NCBI RefSeq assembly: GCF_001949145.1
Contig: NW_019091422.1
Span: 490,689-554,688, forward strand
DNA: 64,000 nt
Origin: Acanthaster planci
Lineage: Eukaryota > Echinodermata > Asteroidea > Valvatida > Acanthasteridae
Reading direction: 5' to 3'
Part shown: piece by piece, positions 1 through 13,717 of the stretch
How positions within the stretch are numbered: the first letter of the stretch is position 1
How the letters are laid out: each line of letters begins with the position of its first letter
Program-made: the position numbers and the translations under genes
The notes under the pieces: model-generated
What the model was told of the DNA's origin: nothing
The model's database searches: none
What the model saw: the letters and a program-made list of their open reading frames with translations, nothing else

Positions 1-152
1 GGTAGCTTTTCTATTATCCCAATCTGACTTTATTTCAAGTGCAAATTTATGTATCTCACTCAGTAAATGAGATAATCAACGTAAGTTGGAATTTGCCATC
101 AAACAGGCCTATGCGATGATCTTTACTTGGGCACAGACATGCATATGGGTAA

Positions 153-380
153 TTCAAGAAAATGAGGGGTCCGACAGTGTGACATTTTCGTGTCCCTGTT
201 ACATCTGACCTTTGTTATTTGACATGGAAATATCACTGGAACTGATTTCAAACTATACTTGTTTGGCAGGTAACTTGCATCAATTCATTACTCTTGGAAA
301 TAAGAAAATGTGTTCTGAACTGAACTGAACATGTCAGATGTGACAGGGACAAACAAAAAATGGACCCCTAATTTCTGGAA
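153..380. repeat. Miniature inverted-repeat element, family A, copy 1
   Basis: A stretch of about 228 bp bounded by imperfect inverted repeats of roughly 50 bp. The left arm contains GTGTCCCTGTTACATCTGAC and the right arm its near complement GTCAGATGTGACAGGGAC. The interior (TTTGTTATTTGACATGGAAA and following) is shared with a second copy near 5.7 kb. It has no coding capacity, so it is a non-autonomous DNA-transposon-like (MITE) element. Target-site duplications are not clear. Confidence 0.75.
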
Positions 381-3300
381 TCAACCGTACATATTGTGCA
401 CAAGCTTGTTGTGACGACAACTACAGTACACTATACAGTCACATGATCTTAGCCACAAAGCGTATCACTCCACACCAATGAAACTTCGTGTGTTGACAAA
501 TATGAGGCTGGGGCAAGAAGTATTGTGCAAATATTCAAATGACTCTGACTGGTCAAATTTTGTGGCATCTGGCTGTACTTACAGTGCGTGTTCCAATGTT
601 TTTTGGACAGTTGAAATTTGCGGCCAAAATAATACCCTCTGCAAGTGGTCAAGGAGACTATCATTACTCTCATCCCCAGGGTATGGATGCAAAGATGCTA
701 TCAGTTTGTGTGCATTCTCATGAAAAGTGGTTACTCTTGCTGCATTTTTTTGAAGCGGGATATTCACGGGAAGGATATGGTGGCCAAGACCTGCAAATAT
801 TTACTTGGCCATTTCCTTATTAATATACAGTAGAAAAGGACTGACAACTGACCGGCATGAGCGCATTCTCATAAAAAGTGGTTACTCGCGAGGAGTTGTA
901 AAATATATTACCCGCCCTACAAGTGGTAATACTCGTAGAGTATTCACTGTTTCCATAGTTACACAAAGACACATGTACTTTTTCCATGCTCATACTCATG
1001 GGAAATATACTCAACCAAAAACTGTATCCTCAATCTGGCTCTAGTGAGTAGGTAAAACTCGCACCATTTATGATCATGAACTGATTCAGTTCTCCACTGT
1101 TTGCAAGCATAGCCTCATTCACCCTTCCTGAGCCTCCCGCTACATGTACACAAACACAGTATCTCAACTGTCCCAGGTACTTTGTCAACTGCCATCATTT
1201 CACAACCTTTGACTTTTCTGTCTCCTCCTCGCGGACCGCAGAAAGATCCCGGTAACACAGACTAAACGAGCAAGACACGGCGGCGGCTTAATGAGGCCCC
1301 ACACGCATGGAATACCCGGCAACTAAATTAGAAGCAGGCATACAGAGGGTATAGCGTTCAAGGTTACTCGCCGACTCTGCAAAATTAGCCAGAGAAAAGC
1401 TGTATGCATCACTGGCTGAGGATTCACTCCTAACAGGTGATGCGGGTTTTTTTGACCTTGCAAAACCAGTTGCAGACTACTCCACAATTAGGATATATTT
1501 GATGGACGGTAATTTAACCCTACAAGGCAAAAAAGCCTCAAGAAAGCAGCCGCAATCAAAACAAACGATTCACTTGCACCACATTTGCATTTTGGGTCAT
1601 GCAGTAATCAAATTAATCACAATTTAGGAACAAGTTGTGGAACACTTCCAAACTGAACACATACATCCAGTGATGTGACTCGATGCAATGCTGCCAGTGA
1701 ATCTGAATGAGGGTACCCGGAGGAAGGGGATTCCAACTGACCTTTCAAGCAAATGCAAACACTTCTTTTAACAAATTCAAACTGAACTATGAAAACACCG
1801 TTCGGTCCTCTTTGCTCAAAAGTCAGAGGTCAATCAACAACACAACAGCGAAATCCTGCTTTCGGGTGACATCTGCCAAGGTGTCACATTATTCATGCGG
1901 CAGCCCTACAACTACGTCAGCCAGAGACACTCAAAGAGACGTACTGCACATCGTTGCTACAGTACATGTACATGTATGTTAATTGCCTGGTGAGTCCTCT
2001 GAGATATGCTGAATGAGCACAGCAGGTGTTTCTACAGCTCCAACTGGCCGAGTTGTTTTGCAAACCAAAGCTGGAATCATTTGCAGGAGGAAAAAACAGG
2101 CCACAATATCATCTGCATACATGTACAGGTACACGTACAACGGAGTCTTTTGTGACTCCCAAGTGAGATTTTCAGAGTCCTGTATGGTATTCCAGGTGGA
2201 GAAACCATGAAGGATTACTGAAGCTCCTGACATATTGTTGAAATAGAACTATAGCGATGACAGTCATGGTATAAAGGGAACAGAGTTGCTGATTAACAAT
2301 CGTCTCATCTGTTTTTAAATCCCCGCCGTACATGAGCATACAATATTTATACTGTCTACCTTGAGCAGAAGCACCCCTCATCGGTTGAAAAGAGCCATGT
2401 TGGTCGCGAGTGTTCCTTTTTCTGGTAGCGACACAATTAGACACAACTACAAGGCATACATTCATAGTAATTCATAGCACCAGAAAGTGCAGTTCCAACC
2501 AAAGGAGCCTCGGTTGCTACTGAAATTGCACCCTCTCTGGGTAAAGCTCATGGCTCATAGGAACACAGCAAGGGCTGAATTTGACCCATGGATGCAAAGT
2601 GTGGGACCCTGAAGAACCCTCGTCGGATGCTACCGGTACAAGGTAGCTACATCTTGTGTGAAAGAGGCTGCCAAAACATCTTGGGATTCCGCTCCGATTC
2701 AACACAGAAATTTGGGATGGTGCAAAACGGCGCGACCAACATTTACACATGTACTCATGATGCTCCTTCATCATTACAAATGTAGGGCTCCCACCCCCAG
2801 AAGTAACCAGTCTCCACCCCTTCCCCTCTCCCAACATCCGCACACAGTCTTAGACCCACACCCCTGTTCCATGCAATAATTACCAAGTCTCAGATCTTCC
2901 CCTCAGTCACCCCATGAACAATTTTATTCAAGAAACGCACATTTGCCGTGAACTGCTTGCCGAAAGCCTCCCTCAGACCCAAAACTGATGTCCCATGTAA
3001 CAGCGGAACGGTGCCCATACAACGTGCAAACAACTCGTCGAACTGATTAGCGGATGCGGGCTGGGGGAAAACTAGCAGGAGACGGCGAGCAGCTCGGGCC
3101 GGGGGATGAAGAATGCGCTCTTGAATATAATCATAATTAGCCCCGGTGGGATAATAACCACAGTGCAAATACAGCACGTCCCATGCAAGGTATCTACTGG
3201 ATGGCACCAACTGGATGGGATTGCCATGATCAGAATAAGGCCTGTGGAATTTCTTAGTAGCGAAGTGACAAAACCACATGAATTTTCATAGCTCAAGCTA

Positions 3301-3703
3301 GTAATTTTGTTAAAACAATTATAATATCAGTGTACCTTCTTAATTAGATGTTACATTATGCCACTTTTTAATACAATCTCATATAAAAACTTGAACATCA
3401 ATTCTTTATGTACATGTATTCCATATGACTGGAACAGAAACGATGTTACAATAACAAAGATACGTGTTCAGGTATCTTGGCATACAGCTCTTTTCTCGGC
3501 ACTATTCATGTACCGTAACTCCAACTAACAATGTAGTTCCTGGTAAACCCTAACAGCATCCATCCACCCAAACCTGAAACTGACCCTGTTGTGTTATATC
3601 TTGAAGGGCTCAAAATACACGGCCTGAAGATACAGTAGATATTCAGGCAGTAGCATCATGCCAGACTTCATCACAAGTCGATCGGTCATCTCGTCAAGTC
3701 GTA

Positions 3704-3832
3704 AACTATGGCCATGTCCGAAATGGGCTTCCAGAGCTACGGCTAGGTCTCTTGTCTACGCGTCTCCACGCATTTTCAATGGAACAAAGACCTAGACCTA
3801 GCTCTAGACAAGAGATTCGGATGCAGCCTATT
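3704..3832. repeat. Miniature inverted-repeat element, family B, copy 1
   Basis: About 130 bp with inverted arms. The left part reads ATGTCCGAAATGGGCTTCC then GAGCTACGGCTAGGTCTC; the right part contains CCTAGACCTAGCTCTAGAC and ends GCAGCCTATTC, roughly the reverse complement. Related copies lie at 17771-17922 and 33431-33548. It is non-coding. Confidence 0.6.
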
Positions 3833-5664
3833 CTTCTGAACTGTGACATAGCTCTCCTGCTCGTACCGTCCATTCCCTGTTGCCCTCTGGGGTACAAGTA
3901 TGTATCACACTGTCACTCCTGCAATTGGACTTGTAATTGACTTGATCTTAGGGCTCACAATTTGTAGACTTCAAACAGACTCTGACCCGAGTTGGATTCA
4001 CGACAAATGGCGACACCTAGCAATGCACAAACAGGAAACAATTTTTATTTTCAAATCACCAAAATGGCTCCTGCTTGTGTTGGCCTTAATCATTCCGTCT
4101 CCTGAACAAATTCACTTCGGAGGCTTGTCGGTGTGGATTTTTAGCCGTACCAACCCCCTGAAGCAACCTGGAAATCCTTCAGGGGCAAAAACGGGAGGAG
4201 GGGGGGAGGGAATTTCCCCAGGTCTTCTCAGAACAGTCCCTGGATCTGACAACAATTGGGGCCGCAGGGCCACGATGACGAAATGCACCGATCTGTAAAT
4301 GCGTCGGCACTACACCCAGTCCGGGCATTGATTTTCACCTGCCAACACTCAACATATCTGTATTCAGGAACCGTGCATGAGCAGCTGAATAACAGAACGG
4401 ACTAGGATGCAGGACATCATTCAATCTCCCTTCCTCCAGGTACATGTACATGTACGTGCACCCCTGGACCAACCCTCGGCAAAGACATTGTGAATGTGCA
4501 TCTTTTTTTCTTGCTGCTCTCGTGCAAAATCATCGTTATTCCGTGGACCTGTATGTAACGCGACCCTTCAGGTCACACTTTCCCTGCTTTTTTTCTTCCT
4601 TTTTTTAACTCCCTGGCTTCCGTCTCGCATCAGTTAACCGGGCTTCAGGCTTCAGACACAGCGCAGTGGATGTTTTCTCCCCTATTTTCCTCCAACACCT
4701 TTTTTAATCAAGCGGCACTGCAGAGCTGGAGAATGCCGCACTATCTCGAAATTGGTCAACTCTTGTTTTCATGGTAACTCCCTCCACTTGGAGGAATTGA
4801 GGTACTAGTATCACTTACCAGTTCATGATCAAAATCCAGTCTCTCAAAGCGATCACTTTTTCTGATACAGGGAAAAAGTGAGGCCTGCCGTATTTAATAT
4901 CCAACATTAGTAAGAGGGTCCGAGCAATTCTAAAATAGTAAGTGTAACATACCCTTTTCATCTACGCCATTTTTTAAATATTAATTTCAATCATTTGTAC
5001 TACATTTTTAATTAGCCTTTTCTTAAGTCTCTAGTGACTTGTCAATAATTAGTGTAGCGTCTGTGACCCACTCAATATTTCGCCTTTAAATAGTTGAACA
5101 CTCAGTTTTAATCAGCAGTGTTTTTAAGCAAATCTTTGCAGTTTGTTAATAATATGAACAATTTTTTGTGCTGTGATTTGTACCTTTTCATCTACAATTT
5201 AAAGGTGGACTCATTGTATTTTAAGTACTTTGGAAATAAAATACCCATTGTAAATTTGAATGCTTTCAGCCTGTGGGCTGCTTTTAATTCAAATAAATAA
5301 ACCATAATAATAATAATAATTTATCAACACAACTACCTCAAATTCAGAAAACAGTACGCTGCTTCCAAAATGAACATTTTTAGGAAATGTTCTTAACACC
5401 ATGCCAAATCAGGAAGGATGTGGTCATCAGGTCAAGCATTCAAAGAATGGTATCCAAACATTGGTCCATCCGCTTGAAATTCAATAGTCACTTGTCTAAA
5501 AAAAAATAAAAAAATTCAAAACAAGTTGATGAATGTCAAGTAAATTCTTGAACTTATTAAAACCTCCATTTATAAATAAATGTACAATATGTGCACGTGT
5601 CTTTCAGACTGCAAAACGTGTCAACAGAAGACACTGACAATATCAGTTTTTCGTAGGTGCGTAA

Positions 5665-5895
5665 TTCCAGAAATAAGGGGTCCAAAAGTGTGACATTTTT
5701 GTGTCCCTGTTACATCTGACCTTTGTTATTTGACAGGGAAATATCACCAGAATTGATTTCAAACTATTACTATTTGTTTGGCAGGTAACTTGCATTAATT
5801 CATCACTCTTGGAAATTGGAAAATGCGTTCTGTACTTACAAAATCATGTCAGATGTGACAGGGACACACAAAAAAGTGGACCTTAATTTCTGGAA
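5665..5895. repeat. Miniature inverted-repeat element, family A, copy 2
   Basis: This is the same element as at 153-380 in the same orientation, with matching interior and arms. It begins TTCCAGAAATAAGGGGTCC and ends with the near complement CTTAATTTCTGGAA. The flanking dinucleotide AA precedes both copies. The two copies differ by scattered substitutions and small indels, which indicates independent old insertions and not a recent local duplication. Confidence 0.78.
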
Positions 5896-8800
5896 CTACC
5901 CGCATATTCTTCTAATAGGTACACATGTATCTGATTCATACAGTAAATTTACATGTACGTGTATCACCATTATTAAGATGCCCAGCGTTCTTCACATGAA
6001 TGGCCAGAACTACCATTATGGTCTGCCTTGCTGTGAAAATAACACAGTGCACTGTTTTACTTCAACATTGCTTCCCACTCCGAACAATTACAAAAATCCA
6101 TAAAATCCACTTTGTACCTTGGGTAGCATAGCTCAACACACAATTAAGCTCAAATGATCTTACAGCTGTATTGTGTCTGCACTTTGAAACCAAATGACCA
6201 AACTTCATATGAGGTACAAAAACAAGCCAATTATGCTGATTGGATGTGCAGCCGGCACAATAATTAAACGAGGTGGGGATATCACGACAACCTTGTGAGG
6301 TGGTGCTGTAGTTGAAACGAGTCGTGCCGTACGGCAACACCCGATCCTAGCAATCCGCTTGAAACAGAGCAGGACAAGGGAGGCAGTAGCCAGAAGATTG
6401 ATCGATGGCACTATTATGCCTCCCCGTCTTTGTCCAAACTCATGCACGATGACTGGCTCTGAATCTGACGGGCCAATTGTGGGGAACCTCTGAAACGCAT
6501 CACAGATGACACGTACGCCTCGCCTGTTTTTAGATTGATGTCGCACACCATCAGGAAACAGTGGCTGAGAAGCCTAAATAATATTCTCCTCATTCTGCAT
6601 TAAGACATGACTGAGTAGATCTTGTACTATTGTTCCTTGCAATGCCATTCACAACAGAACCATTTGACAAAGAAATAATCACACCTCATGCATAAAATTG
6701 AAGTCCATGGTAACAAAAACATTCACGTGAACACCGGGGAGAGATTTTCCCTCCTTGTTGTTTGCATCAGTCCAAGAAATCCAGCGAAATTAATTCCTGC
6801 ACCACGGTGCGGGTTTCCCGTGTGGCTAAATACGCTCAATTCTGTTATGGACTGTGAAGCGCATATAACGTAGAGTGAAGGTGTTAAACGTGAGGAGATG
6901 AAATTGGAATATCGGGTGAGTTGGTGAAATTTATTTGCTCAACAGAGCAAGTCAATTGCTCTGCTTTCTCTAGCCCGGAGAAAACTCATTTTGGCAATTT
7001 TCAGAAAGACCTTGACGCATGCACAGACACTGCACGGTATGCGGTACATGTCCGCGAATTTACCAGTTTGTGGATCTACGGTAGTGTAGCGCGATGCTTC
7101 TGGGGACACAGTTGAAGCGGAGTGTGAACTGACTGTAATTTCTTCTGATGCGGCCCTGCCCTTCATGAAATGTTCATCAAGGACCGAGCGAGACTGAACG
7201 CACCAAAGCCTTGGCAAATGGCATGTCAATAACAGATGGACCATCTACCGGTACATGAATATTACGCCAGCTGCATCTGAGCACGACGGCTACAGGGCAA
7301 AACAAAATGGGTTTTAGAAAACAACACCGAAGACTGAACGAGGAGGCTTCTTAAAAACTGGATGAATTCAACAACATGTACGTGCACGTGTAAAATGTCA
7401 TGAGATGCCAAAGGCTGAGCTGGTCAACTTTCACAAAATGTAGTTCAAAACTGTACATTAAAACACAGCTACATGTACATAATGGTTACAAAGTACCGTC
7501 GCTCAAAACATTCCGTCAAATCGAACATAAGATTTCGAAGAGAGCAATGATTCAAGCTCTAATCATGGCACCTTGGAAGAATAAATTCCAAATGAAAAAA
7601 AAAAAAAGAGCTTGAAGCCAAGTTACTGTCCCCTCCCCATAAGAAAAAACTCATCCCGGTGTGGACCGTAAATACACCAAGGTTAAATTCTTCGGCCATA
7701 AACACACAAGGGTGGATCAAAGTTCACTAAAATACAGGAATAGAACAGAGTAACAGGGCCACCGCCTTTGGTGTCCCAAACTTGTCCAGCCATATAATGA
7801 ACCCAGATCTGCTACCGGGGAGACAATAATGTATATAGACTTGGTACTGTTTATTTAAGCAACAGTGTTCCGTCAGTGTTTTATCTCCAATCTATTCTCA
7901 CCATCCAGGTTTGCATTACAGTACATTGACATGTATAATTCATCTGCCGTTCCAATTCGGCTCAGTTAAGCGTCTCAATTTTGCTCGTAGATTTCCAGGG
8001 TATTGCGATCAACCACTCTAGCTACAGCCCCCTTGGCTCTACACCACCAAGAGGGAGCAAAAATTATCAAACACCCTTTAAAACTGCCCACGGACATCAC
8101 ACAAACATCGGATTGTCAGCCACTAAAAGGGCAACATGTGGGAATTCCATGCACCGCCCTCCACTTTTTTTTGTCAACAATTTGTCAACCTATGCCATTC
8201 TCCCCCCCCCCGTGCGGTAACATGCACATTATTAGCGACAAATCCACACAACATGTACATGTACGTGTCTTCTTAGTTATACAATACTTGTCCATCCATG
8301 CACATGTAGAGCCGAAGCTCATAATTAAGAGCATTGTTAATGCAAGATTCTGTTTATAACAAGGAAATTGTTACGTCCCAATCCTTTCTTTTTCATTGTT
8401 TTCATTCCTGATGATACAAGGTTCCTGTTATAACAAGGTAATTTGCCAGGTCCAAAGGACCTCTCATTAACGAGGTTCCACTGTACATGTATCGTACATG
8501 CCTTATTCAACCACGGGCAACTGTGCGTACAGCAAGCAAGGAAGAAACTGCTTGGGGTCAAAATGCCATCTTTAGAAACGCTCCTTCCCCAGATGTTCCC
8601 AGTATTTTGAAACCATGACAGCTGGAGTGAGTAATGGATGTGTTCTTATTTCTCCCCGTCTCCTGTGTAACCATGGGGATAGCTATTAATGCCCGTCTGC
8701 AAGGAAGCACACACCGCCAACAAAGGCCAAGTTCTCAAACTGTGGGAGGGGGGGTAACATGATGCAAAACACGGCCCAGAACTGGTCTCCGTGACAGCTC

Positions 8801-10577
8801 GCTACATTTCCAACTTGATGAAGATGCCCAATGCCAGGAAACAGACATTCTGTTTATTTGTGGGATGAATTTCTTCACTTCTCCTCCAGCTAGCCGGGCC
8901 TCGGTACACATGCTCCTACTGCTGCTCGGTTTACAGCGTACATTCCACAGCTCGTTAGCAGACTCTCAGTCGCTCAAAACGCTCACCTGACACATTGTCG
9001 GTGGCACATTGTTAACATGTAACATTTACACAGGCATTCCTACCCTAGCTGGGTCTTCCTGGTATTATGATGTCAATCAACAATCACAACAGACCTTGTT
9101 CACAGGAAAGCCATTTTTGATCGTGTACCCTGACTCTCTCTTATTCAATGCAATCCGTTAAACAGGGTGGTGCCAACCTATTTAGGGTTCCATGCCTCAC
9201 TTTCTATCGAATGTGGCTTAAAACATTTCACATCATTAATCACAGATTTGAAATTTATTGCAATGATTTATTTTTTTCTTAAGTGCTTTCATTTTTAGTG
9301 CGAGCTAGGCCTGTGCCAAAATTAAAAAGAAACCTAGCCAGAAGTAGTAATTTGTAGCGCTAGGTCCTTCAGGCTCAGACTACTACTTTGTATTTTGTAG
9401 CACTGAGTAGTGAAAACCAAACAATATGCATGACAGTCAGGGTTAACATCCCTATCACTGTTAAGAAATACCGGTACTGTTATTCTGGGTCCATAATTTC
9501 ATTCACAATAGAGTCTTGTTTTATGGAAGACTTAAGCATGACTATGTACCATACATGGTAACATACCATTTATGACTGGGTACAAAGCAGTACTTGTACA
9601 AATGCTGTACATGAACCAATGGCGGCGTCCCCTGAAGAGGCGCATTTAAATTTCCCGTGATTTTCCTCATGCAGTGTTGCCAAACCTCATTGTTGAAAAA
9701 CTTCATCAAATTCATTCAGTTACAGTTAGCAATAGGCCGAAATACCCTACCGGTTCTGCAACCTTCAGGGTATTGGGTACCGGTACATGTCTTAGAACTT
9801 TTATGGACAATTTCAGTGTTATGAAATTTAGTCCAAGATTTATAAAAATGGTGAATACCAAAAATTTAGGAACGCGACACAAATTCAGCCGAGTGTTCCC
9901 TCATATAAATGCACTCGACTTAATCTCCGAAAATTCCACATCAACATTTACAAATTTCTGACCCAACTACAGTACAAGTTTGTAAGAAATTCCTCTTTTA
10001 TTTCTGGGACCATTTAAAAGAGTTTATTGTGCGCTTTGAAAAAAAAAAATCAAGAAATAAGACCAACATGGAATTTCACCGGAACTTGGGCGGTGCGTTA
10101 ACTCAAAATTTATGGCCTGGAATACCGAGAGCTTGATGAAATTTCACTTATTGCGAAAAAAATGAAAGAAGAGAAGATTCAGGGCCACACCACATTAGGG
10201 TAGAGGCAGAGTATGTGTGCTTGTTCATGTACATCAAGAAAACATTCGATCGTCTGGCTTCGGTACGTACCGGGTGTACCAGTTGCGGTAGGTACAGATT
10301 TTCAGTCCGGAAATTTTTGGAATGGGTGTTTATTTCTGTAACACGATGCCTCATATCCACTCACAAAGGGACAGAATCATTTCCTGAACCAATTCCAAAA
10401 ACAGTGCCACTGGAAACACAAACACATAGCAACCAACTGTCAAAATAAAGCCAAATGCTTCCTATGTTACTATGGGCAGGAAACCACCTACTGTACAGTA
10501 CTCAGACTTTTTTACCGTTAATGTTGGTGGTTTTTTTCTGTCCAGTGAAAATCAAACATTCAGCAGACGTTACTCAC

Positions 10578-10608
10578 CTTTCCATTTGGACAACTCTTCT
10601 TGAATACT
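10578..10608 (-). CDS. ARRB: Beta-arrestin exon 2, shared 31-bp micro-exon (VFKKSCPNGK)
   Basis: This 31-bp exon is flanked by a consensus acceptor (tttacacag) and donor (gtgagt). Read in phase 2 from either first exon it gives R-VFKKSCPNGK and ends in phase 0. This is the first beta-strand of the arrestin fold, including the two adjacent lysines of the conserved VFKK motif that help sense receptor phosphates. From memory, vertebrate ARRB genes also encode this piece in a very short second exon. The following exon should begin L-T-V-Y-L-G-K-R-D-F. I searched the minus strand between 1 and 10577 by eye and did not find it, so the gene is taken to continue beyond the left edge and is incomplete here. 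Confidence 0.9.
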
Positions 10609-10744
10609 CTGTGTAAAGAACCAAAAACCAAAGCAGACAATTAACAAATGGAACACACGCACAACTAAGCCGGTCAGGCTAACATCAGAGAACTATTATT
10701 CTGATTTTTGTTTTGTACTTCCAGTCTTGGTCTTGTTCAAACCT

Positions 10745-10978
10745 GGGGCCAATTTCACAGGGCTGCTTAAGCACAGAGTTTGGTTAAGCGCGAAAAACCC
10801 TGCTTAATAAACAAACTCTACATGATTGTCACGCTAACCAAAAGACAGCTAAATATGTATGTACCATTCCAAAACAATATACATCACAAGAAGTATTGGC
10901 TGGTAACCTGATTTGTCAAGCAAGGTTTTTCACACTTAAACAAATTTTTCACTTAAGCAACACTATGACAGTGGCCCC
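10745..10978. repeat. Miniature inverted-repeat element, family C, copy 1
   Basis: It is bounded by GGGGCCAATTTCACAGGGCT on the left and a degenerate complement (ACTATGACAGTGGCCCC) on the right. The interior has repeated GCTTAA motifs and an inverted inner pair (TTGTCACGCTAACCAAAAGA, with GGCTGGTAACCTGATTTGTC further on). It is related to 34693-34937 and lies in the arrestin intron close to exon 2. Confidence 0.75.
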
Positions 10979-13717
10979 AGTCGGTAGGCAGAGTGAAAAA
11001 CAATGTACATGTACAAGGCTCTCAGGCTACCAGCAAGCCGAAAGAATACACAAATGGGAGAGCCACTATGCAGTCGGTCAAACTGAACCTGCACAGAAAC
11101 TGATAATTCATATTGGACAACTTTCCTTCGGCCAAAATGAATTGGGAAAATTGTTTTCAGGTGAAGATATCACATGTCACCTGTCAACTCCTTACACAAC
11201 CAATTAGATAATCTGAAAGATGTAACCAGATCTACTGTGTACTGTACGCAAAGTGAAAGTGCATATAGAAACTATTTCATGAGCCTTATGAGTTCAGAAG
11301 CAATCCACACATCTGAGGCGATTCAAAAAGTATAACAAAACAATGAAAGCTCAGATAAAAAAACCTACAGGAGCACTGGAATTTTTAATCCTTGTCAGAA
11401 ATAAATGAGCAATCAGTTGACAGGCCAAAGGGAAGTGAAGTTGGTATAGAATTAACCGGAAGGATCTTGACTTGCAATATAATGTACGTTTATGTCCAAC
11501 TAGTGAACATGAATATTTGACATACCATTTCAGTCGTAAACACTCACTTGCGTAAATAACCGCTCCTTCGCCTTCTTGCATTTAGATTTTTTAAACACTG
11601 ACCTAAATCACTGACATTTTCTGGGTCTAACATGTAAGTAAAGTTGCCGATTTGAAATGAACAACACTCCGGAAAGGTTACTAACTGTTTTTATAAGACA
11701 ACTTATGTTTACAGTGATCTTTTCACAACTGCCCACAACTATGCCAAGCCCGAATGAGAAACATTTTGAACACCAACCTCATTCATATGTAAACGGTGAG
11801 ATAAGAAAGCAATGGCTTAAGGATAAATATTCAGACTCTGAGCTCCTGGACTGGGAAACCACTAAGGTATCAAAGTAAACTATTCAAGAGTTTTTTGTGG
11901 TTTGTTTTTCTCTTAATCTGACAGGGATTTTGTACAAGTAAAACCACGAGGACACCAATGAGTTTGCAGAGCTGCTTACAGGGGAATTTTTCTTGCTTAA
12001 AATAAGCCAAAATACAATCTAGTTTTACATTTACAACATTTAAACATTTACATTTAATTAATCAAAGAAATACTGAAGTGGAATTTCTGTGCATACTGGT
12101 ATGCACATGTAATGTACATTACATGTATGTCTTTAAAACTCTGTGTCCTTGAGTTTGTTTCTGCATTCAATTGGGGACCCTGAACAATAGAGGACAATAA
12201 GGTCCCTGATTGACAGAGGGTCCCCGGTTGACAACCGTGTACAAAACATATGGGTGGTCTTCTAAAAAAGTTGAAGTACAAACAAAAGAGGAACAATAGG
12301 GGGTCCCCAGTTGCAGGCAAATACACACTTGTTCGAGTGAGTTCAATGCACATTTAATGCTCTATATAAAGTACAAGGGGAAATCAACACATTAAAGGTT
12401 GATGGTCGTCGTCCTACACACCTGTAGGTGCTATATCGGTATGAGTACATACCGGTAGGGGAGTGGTAAACATTTGTTTTGAATACATGTGTACAAACGA
12501 GTAAGATATTGTACTTGGTAGAATGCGCAAACTTCATGCCCAGTTTACTAAACATTATCACCGACATGACAATTTTCTTCCCTTCATGTACAAAAACATC
12601 CACATGAACACTTGAGCGTAAAGGGAGTTATGGCTATATGTTTTCACTTCAAGAATTAATTCCCCCGTACATGATTTACATGTTCACATCCACGGAATTT
12701 GTTTTGAGACCCAGGTTAGGGTTCCCTTCAACGTGGCATTTCGTCCAGCACGGTCTCGTTGGCCTGTCCACGACCGCAGCATTCCTGGCTGAAATGTCAA
12801 GATGAATTCAACAGCTCTTCCCAGAATACTCCCCCCCCCATAAAAGAGAGACAACGCCATCCGGCCCAGGTGCACGTACAGCACCCGTGTTTAATGGAAA
12901 GCTTCAAAGGCGAGCACTGCACATATTGGATCAATTCATTCAACTTTCTTCGTGCAGGGCGCAGGCAGCGCAAAGCTCTGCGCCTGCCTACATGTACATG
13001 TACATCCACTGGTTTCTGAGAGGGAGGACCTGGTTCAAAGGGGCTTGTGTCATAAAGGCAGAGTACCAGGGAATGGAAAAGACTAGGAAATCTACCAATG
13101 CAAATGGTACCAGTAGTGGCTTCAGTTTAGTCGACCAATTGCTCTACCCTCCAGTCCAGCAGGTGCTGTAAATCACATGGAATCTATAGCTACATGTGGC
13201 ATGGCCAAACACACTGGCTTTAACTAACGGCACTTCACTGGTACCTGACTGTGGTTTGAAACAACAGCAGAGGAATGACTTTGAAAGTGGGGGGGGGACC
13301 CAGTCGTGAGACCATGATAAGGCATCAGCCATTAATAGGCCGATCCATTTATGAAGCCCCAACCAATGATAGGACCTGCACAAAGTGGAAGGAGGGGCCA
13401 TGCCCCCCGTCAACAAAGTGGGTGAGACCACTGGTCCCCCTGTGCTCCCCCCTCCCCCATTTAGGCCGCCAGTGGTTTGAAGACAGTTCTTCAGTCACAA
13501 ATACCGTAAATGTAACTGGAGGTTATGTGGACACAATACTGGTGCAATACCTATTTGGACATTCCTTTCTTTTTGTGATATTGCTGATAATACAAATTTT
13601 TCTGAGAAGACTAATTTTTTTTGACAGTTTCCTCAACTGTTCCTCTTCCTTTTACTGCTGACAGCAGCGACCCCAAAATGCCAGATAAACCCGGTCTTCC
13701 AGAGAGGAGAAAACCTT

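Larger units (their letters stand above)
1..10577. other. Presumed intron 2 of the arrestin gene (no supported exon)
   Basis: This is AT-rich non-coding DNA downstream of arrestin exon 2 on the minus strand. Open reading frames are short, overlap on both strands and lack flanking splice sites or recognisable domains. It holds two copies of a terminal-inverted-repeat element (153-380, 5665-5895), one copy of another (3704-3832), an AAT microsatellite near 5306-5320, and many TACATGTA palindromes. A 129-codon minus-strand frame (2890-3279) and a well-spliced 43-bp candidate exon (4819-4861) are discussed as findings and not called as genes. Confidence 0.6.

Noticed and set aside
1140-1195. Minus-strand LTKYLGQLRYC, superficially like the expected arrestin exon 3 start (LTVYLGKRDFV)
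   Set aside because: Similarity stops after six residues, the acceptor is poor (aaatgatggcag, no pyrimidine tract), and no donor lies at the expected distance. Judged coincidence.
4819-4861. Reading the 43-bp spliced segment as arrestin exon 3 (LRDWILIMN versus KRDFVDH)
   Set aside because: It requires a phase incompatible with exon 2 and matches only R-D plus one aromatic. Kept only as a possible poison exon.
8340-8480. GTTATAACAAGG-type segments resembling a dispersed repeat
   Set aside because: Two weak internal matches only (near 8352 and 8428); no second full copy in the window, so not called as a defined element.
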